Assembly: GCA_038503065.1 (NCBI GenBank)
Contig: JBCAMK010000003.1
Coordinates: 2,356,001 to 2,420,000 of the forward strand
Source: Paragyromitra xinjiangensis
Taxonomy: Eukaryota > Ascomycota > Pezizomycetes > Pezizales > Discinaceae
DNA: 64,000 nucleotides
Direction of reading: 5' to 3'
Shown here: positions 58,878-64,000 of the stretch, piece by piece
Layout: each line of letters starts with the position of its first letter
Numbering within the stretch: the stretch's first letter is position 1
Notes under the pieces: generated by a model
Databases searched by the model: none
What the model was told of the DNA's origin: nothing
What the model saw: only the letters and a program-made list of their open reading frames with translations
Program-made: the position numbers and the translations under genes

Positions 58878-59776
58878 ATGAGCAGAGGAGGATTCCGCGG
58901 TGGACGAGGAGGCGGCGACAGAGGTGGCCGGGGTGGAAGTGGTGGCTTTAGAGGTGCAGTTTGTCTCCAAGACAAGATAGAGGTTCTGTTCTAACAACTT
59001 TTTTTATGCTCTTAGGCGGTCGCACTGGCTTCCAGCAGTCTACCGGTCCCCCAGACACCGTGCTAGGTTCGTGCTCAATTATACCCCGCAATTGCTATAT
59101 CCTACTAACTCTGCGCAGAAATGGGAAAGTTTATGCATGCTTGCGAAGGCGAGATTGTGTGCCAGTCTATCAATACGAAGATCCCGTACTTCAATGCTCC
59201 CATCTATCTCGAGAACAAAGTGCGATTTTTTTTACTCCACTAGTGAATTCTCTTCGCACAAAACTAACCAGCTCAATTGGAAACTCTAGTCTGTCATTGG
59301 CAAGGTCGATGAGATCCTCGGCCCTATGAACCAAGTCTATTTCACCATCAAGCCACAAGACGGCATCGTCGCTGGTTCTTTCAAAGAAGGCGATAAATTC
59401 TATATCGGTGGAGACAAGCTGTTGCCTCTAGACAGGTGTGTTAAAAATATTACTTTTTTTATTCCTAAAATTGCATGATTCAATCATCCTTCCCCACACA
59501 AACTAACCCCCCCCTAGATTTCTCCCCAAACCCAAAGCTGTCGGCCCCAGAGGTCCTAAACCCGCCGGTGGCCGCGGTGCCTCTCGCGGTGGACGTGGAG
59601 CACCTAGAGGACGTGGGGGCTTCACCCCCCGCGGTCGTGGCGCTCCAAGAGGAGGTGGTCGTGGGGGATTCACTCCTCGTGGTGGATCTGGTGGATTCTC
59701 GCGTGGTGGTGGTAGTGGCGCGCCTAGAGGGAGGGGTGGCTTTACACCGAGGGGAAGGGGCCGTGGGAGTTATTAG
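58878..59776 (+). CDS. GAR1: H/ACA snoRNP subunit GAR1
   Basis: Five exons, 58878-58953, 59016-59066, 59119-59219, 59290-59435 and 59518-59776, give 210 residues. The N-terminus is a Gly/Arg-rich segment; the central fold (about 45-125) shows [20 protein letters not shown], then [32 protein letters not shown] and [20 protein letters not shown], all strongly like yeast Gar1. The C-terminus is a long RGG domain with repeated GGFTPRG units. GAR1 binds the Cbf5 pseudouridine synthase and helps place the rRNA uridine substrate, in the nucleolus. Four introns in a 633 nt coding sequence hide the gene from ORF scans. Every junction restores the family sequence. Confidence 0.95.
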
Positions 59777-61195
59777 GTATGGGGTATGATGGAAATGGGT
59801 GGTGGAAAAAATAGTTATGGTTGTGGGGGTTTTTTCTTTTTTGTGGTGCTTTTGTTGGTTTGTATATTATAAAATCTTGTTGATGCAATTAGTTCTATCG
59901 CTTTTGTGGATTGTAGATATCCTGGATGCTGCCCGTTAAGGTCTGTGTTTCAGAGCTGACTTATCGTGTATTTGACTAAGACTGGGATGTCTACCAATTG
60001 GGTACTTGGTTTGACACGTATCTATTGGGTGATAGATCTTGTGTTTTACTGGTGAGAGGATTGACGATCGTCTCCTCTTTCCAAAATCTCACTATATATG
60101 TCTCCATATCCTCTCGATTTCATTTCTACTTGCTACTAGAAACTTTAAGTAAATATCATCCCTGTCTAAAGTGCTACCTGCATGAACCTTTCAACTAGGC
60201 ATTTAGACTTCCTCTTTGATAACCCTTAAAAGATTGATATAGCAGAGATTGCGCACTTCAACCGATGTAATAGCAGTATTGATCACTATACTTGACTGCA
60301 ATAATATTCTGCAACGTGATGTGGTATATCTTAATCCTATTCAAACAGGGAGACGAATTCCCACTGGCACAAAGACAACACAAAACACATTAGATGTGAT
60401 ACCATCCCCGCACTAATGAAAGCGGATAACCAGCCAAGATACTATTAGCTAGGAGCTCCAGCGCCGAACCTCCAGTCTAGGCTTTAGAATACAGGCCTAG
60501 TAGACAAATACACGAACCGTTTAATCTCTTACTTGCGGGAAAGTCCATTTTTGGGAATTTTCATAAATACGGGTTTTTGGGCTTCAAGATTAAACCTTAT
60601 TAGCTACGGTTATGGCTTCCCGAGTCTGGGCCTAGCCGCAAGTTTCTATGAATTCGTCCTATAAGAATATGTGGACTGAAACGGACAGGGATTATTTTAT
60701 GGGTGCTAGTACTTTCTTGTAAGAATATTTGCTCTATGAGAATATAGATTCCCCCGGTTTCGTGTTCTGATAGGGTGATTTTACTAGATATACCTATACA
60801 CGGTAACTCACTTTTGACCATGAGGTTCCTAGACACGGCACTCTTCTATTCCCAGTATCTATAAGGATCTAAATACTAGCTAGCATTTAGAGCGGAATCT
60901 TCAAATAATTTTCTATCACTGTAGATCTTCACTAATGCAAAAAGTAATTTTGATATTATGCACAGTAATAGACATAAAGGGTTCGCATAGCATTAGCACA
61001 AAGATAAAGTCCTAAACGAAACCTTCAATAGCTATTTGCAGCTTTGTGAGTTGTAATATCAACGCGAAAAAACAAAAACAACCAACTCCTGACGCCTTTT
61101 AAACAATCCATCATCCATCATCCAATCAACCCCGTATGTATATCCTCTGCCGTCGATGAAAAGCCCAGATATCCATCGTAAAGTGTCGCCACTCC
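59777..61195. other. Convergent intergenic region, no gene seen
   Basis: 1.4 kb between the 3' ends of GAR1 and the zinc-finger gene. The short ORFs at 59998-60198 and 60600-60836 have no support. Confidence 0.6.
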
Positions 61196-62161
61196 CTACC
61201 TCCCTCCCTTCCTTCTTCCAAATCTCACACTCATCGGCACCAGCTTCAGCCCACTCATAGCACCCTCGATATCTCGCATATCTACCTCCTTCACCACCTC
61301 CATCTTCTCACCGCTCCCAACATTCCCTCTTTGAACGTCCTCCACTTCCGTCTTCTCCCCCTGCCCTCCATCGTTCTCTTCCTGGCTTGCGACTGGTGTT
61401 TCTTCCTCTTTGATATCTGCCTGGCGTTTCCTGTTGATATCTTTCTGCTTCGGCGAGGGGTTCTTGCCGCCGAGTTTCTTGGGCTTAGTTGGTGTTTGGG
61501 GGCTAGTGGGATTGGCGGTGGTACGAGGAGGACGTGTGAGGAGTGTAGTGTGGTTATCAATACCCCATTGGATTATACCCCAATTATATTCCTGGACGTA
61601 TTAGCTGGTTCACCATAAAAAAACGACAATGGGACAAACTTTGGGGAAATGATGTTTATCAATGACATGTCGTCTCCTCTTTTGTGGCGTAGAACAAAAC
61701 CTTTCACATCCCTCAACGAAGCACCCATACTATCAACCCACCCATTAGCCGCTACTTCCACCCCAGCAACATTCGAAAATGCATAAATGACATACCCCCT
61801 TCTGCCCCCTCTCTCGCTTCAACTCACTCAACGGATCATGCCACTCAGCAATATGCAAATCCAGAAACCTCCCGCTCGGGAAATTCCTCCCACACTCTAA
61901 ACACCGGTTCGTATGCGCCTGGACATAGTGGCTCTCAAACAGCTCATGCGATGCGAACGCTGTCCCCGCACATGATGGCGGGAGAAAGCAGGTGATTGCC
62001 GGCGCGGCACTATGAGACGGGGAGGCTCGAGAGTGCTTATTATCGTGTGGATTTGTCGGCACTACCTCGCCGTCGGCGTCGGGGGCGGATGAAGGCTCAA
62101 AAATTGTCCAGGCGCCTGAGGTAGAAGCGACGGAGTCGGAGCGGTGTCGTTTTTGTGACAT
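61196..62161 (-). CDS. ZNF511-like C2H2 zinc-finger protein
   Basis: Three exons, 61796-62161, 61640-61729 and 61196-61591, give 283 residues; introns of 66 and 48 bp, both phase 0. Three finger-like units resemble animal ZNF511: CFLPPSCAGTAF...H...H, then CLECGRNFPSGRFLDLHIAEW with its His, then (after splicing) YGCFVEGCERFC...KRRRH...H. The end of the finger region, HHFPK-EYNWGIIQWGID, resembles the ZNF511 tail. The C-terminal 100 residues are Lys/Glu-rich and disordered, ending in a basic FGRRKGGR. The middle exon read in other frames looks coding but gives no finger; only this phase gives the Cys/His pattern. The role is unknown; a nuclear protein is likely. Confidence 0.85.
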
Positions 62162-62542
62162 TGTGGGGGAGGATTGGGTTTGGTGGGTGTTATGGAATGG
62201 TGGGGCGATAGTTTCTTTATATCAGGTAAGTTTCACTTACACTCAGTTGTGGTCCAATCACTCGAATGATGGCTGTACCGAACAGGATACAGCTGCCAAC
62301 GCATCAAATTCGGGGCAGAAACCCTACTGTAGCTGCTAACTCCGTAATTATCACATCTTGCGTTTTTGTCTAAAGTACAGTTGACCTATCCAAGCCTTCG
62401 TCTTCCCCGGAGCCCTCTCCAACCAAGTTACCTTTTGGCACAGTTGCTTGCTCGCTGAAATAGGAATAGTAAAAAAAAGAAATACAAGCAAAAGCAGTAA
62501 AATATCCAAGACATCATGCAATCATATGCAATCCTTCTTTTG
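62162..62542. other. Short intergenic region
   Basis: 380 bp between the zinc-finger gene promoter side and the 3' end of the CEF1-like gene. No gene seen. Confidence 0.6.
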
Positions 62543-64000
62543 TTACAACGCCTCCAACTCGTCTCTCCTAGCTCTATAAACCTCTTGCGCTTCCCTTTCT
62601 CTCTTATCCAAGAACGCAACCTCACTTCGGATCGCCTCTAACCTCCTCGGGATCGCATCTGCCTCACTAATCCGTAAGGTTCTGAAGGATTCGAGGTCCT
62701 GTTTCGTTTCGGAGATGGCCTCCGAGGCTTGGATGATTTTTTGTGAGAGCAGTTTCGAACGGGACTGATACCCGCCAAGGAGAAGAGAGAGTTTCTTCTC
62801 AAGCTTGTTTCCTTGGACGGCGTCTTTGGTGAGTTTATCTTGGACAGACTGGAGGAATGTTAGCTCTCCCATCGGTACAATACGGGGAAATCATGGAGAC
62901 ATACGTCAAATGCTTGAATCATGATCTGTATCCGGTCCACATCATCCTCGCCATACTCCTCTAATCCCGGCAAGATATTCCGTTTAGCCCCATGAACCTC
63001 TTGCCAAGCCACCTCAAATTCACTTCCCGCCTGCACTGCAACCTCCTTTGGCAGTTCCATCAACACTTCCATCCTTGCCCGTTCTAGAAGGTCATCTTCA
63101 AACTTCTCAAACACCTTTGCTGTCCCCTGTACTTTGCTGCCTTTAACCGGGTATCTTAATGCATCAGTCCCTATCAAGGTCGCCATCTCTAGTGATATCA
63201 GTTTCCGTATTGTGTCCGCTTCATTATTGGCCCGCTTGACGAGCGCGTTGAGATCGAGGGTTGAAGGCCGAGGAAGTGATTTCTGGAGAACCTGGGTTCG
63301 ACGTTTCAGCTCAGCAGCAGCTTCGGCTTCACGTTTGAGGCGGAGACGACGGTCGATTTCTTCCTGATCAATTATGGTGGCGGGGCCGGCTTCCATGTCA
63401 GTATCTTCTGAGGGCTCTTCAGGTTCCTCGAGCTCTATCTCCTTGGGCTTTGGAAGCGATGCGAAACCAGACTTCAATCGCTCTTTCAAAGATTGATGTT
63501 GCAGCTTCTGGTCCCTTGGTGTCATTGAGGCGATCGTGTCTACATATGCACCATTGGCGTTGATGGCTAATGAATCGCGGGGTGTTCTCAGAGGTGTTTG
63601 GCCGATCTTCATTGGCGTGGCACCTGGTGTGGCACCAACTCCTGGGCCACCACGAAAGGGTGTGGCCAGAGGGTTGGGTGTAGAGACTACCATCTTTCTT
63701 GGTGCGATCCCATCAAACCCTGTAGTCCCTGACTCATGCAGAGGTGTATTCTCACCTCCAAGGAGCGAGGATTGGGTCTCTGTCAATGCACGAATATTTT
63801 TGATCTCGTTCGCGACACGATCCTCTGTAGGTGGTGCTCGTGGGGTTCTGATAGGCTGTCCAGAATTGATGCTGGTATAGTTCCCTACTAAACCCTTTGT
63901 CGACTCGTTTTCGCTTGCCCCAGCAATTTTGTTTGCGTCTTCACCAGTCATTCCCATTTTGACAATTTCCTCAAGTTCAGCCTCTCCTACCTGTGGTGAA
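62543..64000 (-). CDS. CEF1: Pre-mRNA-splicing factor CEF1/CDC5L, C-terminal part (partial)
   Basis: Two exons are visible, 62905 to beyond 64000 and 62543-62848; the 56 bp intron is phase 0. The frame is open to the right edge, so the Myb repeats at the N-terminus lie outside the window. The visible part has the Cef1/CDC5L central block: VGEAELEEIVKMGMTGEDAN, TPLHESGTTGFDGIAPRK (resembling the CDC5L TPL repeats), TPNPLATPF and TPLRTPRDSL, then the C-terminal region with LPRPSTLDL and a coiled-coil helix (KLSLLLGGYQSRSKLLSQKI onward) used to bind the NineTeen complex. The protein is a core NTC subunit required for spliceosome activation. About 470 residues are present. Confidence 0.92.

Overview
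This is nuclear DNA of a filamentous ascomycete fungus. The genes carry many short introns (mostly 48-130 bp, GT...AG, with CTAAY-type branch sites close to the 3' end). The gene set is fungal: a vacuolar alkaline phosphatase of the PHO8 type, an AA11-like LPMO, a fungal P450, an F-box/WD-like protein and fungal-type PAN2, SWT1 and CWC25. The spacious, gene-poor intergenic DNA and intron-rich genes would suit an early-diverging Pezizomycotina lineage, but I cannot place it further. I see no tRNA, rRNA, CRISPR array or intact transposon.

Layout: (1) 0.5-7 kb, minus strand: PHO8-type phosphatase and a 999-residue sestrin homologue. (2) 10-11 kb: NDUFAF3-like complex I assembly factor. (3) 12-18.3 kb, minus strand: a five-exon secreted protein of unknown function (DUF7872-like) and a complete nine-exon cytochrome P450. 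(4) 18.3-23.6 kb: almost empty, with one possible small Cys-rich protein. (5) 23.6-30.3 kb: AA11-like LPMO, RidA, Y14/RBM8A and SWT1. (6) 30.3-35.2 kb: gene desert. (7) 35.2-48.3 kb, plus strand: F-box/WD-like protein, PAN2, eIF2B-gamma with an unusual C-terminal extension, and CWC25. (8) 49.2-55.8 kb: a head-to-tail tandem array of four paralogous genes that I cannot assign to any known family. (9) 57.2-64 kb: alpha/beta hydrolase, GAR1, a ZNF511-like zinc-finger protein, and the 3' part of CEF1/CDC5L, which runs off the right edge.

Most recognised genes are housekeeping, and seven act in RNA metabolism or translation (Y14, SWT1, PAN2, eIF2B-gamma, CWC25, GAR1, CEF1). The unusual material is the four-gene array (conserved N-terminal domain, variable charged linker, conserved C-terminal domain, one phase-2 intron at the same place in all four), the eIF2B-gamma tail that ends in a predicted membrane segment, a fungal sestrin, and a strong excess of the palindrome TACATGTA (19 copies found by eye) concentrated outside coding sequence. 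All exon structures were inferred by eye from splice signals, reading-frame continuity and remembered family sequence patterns.
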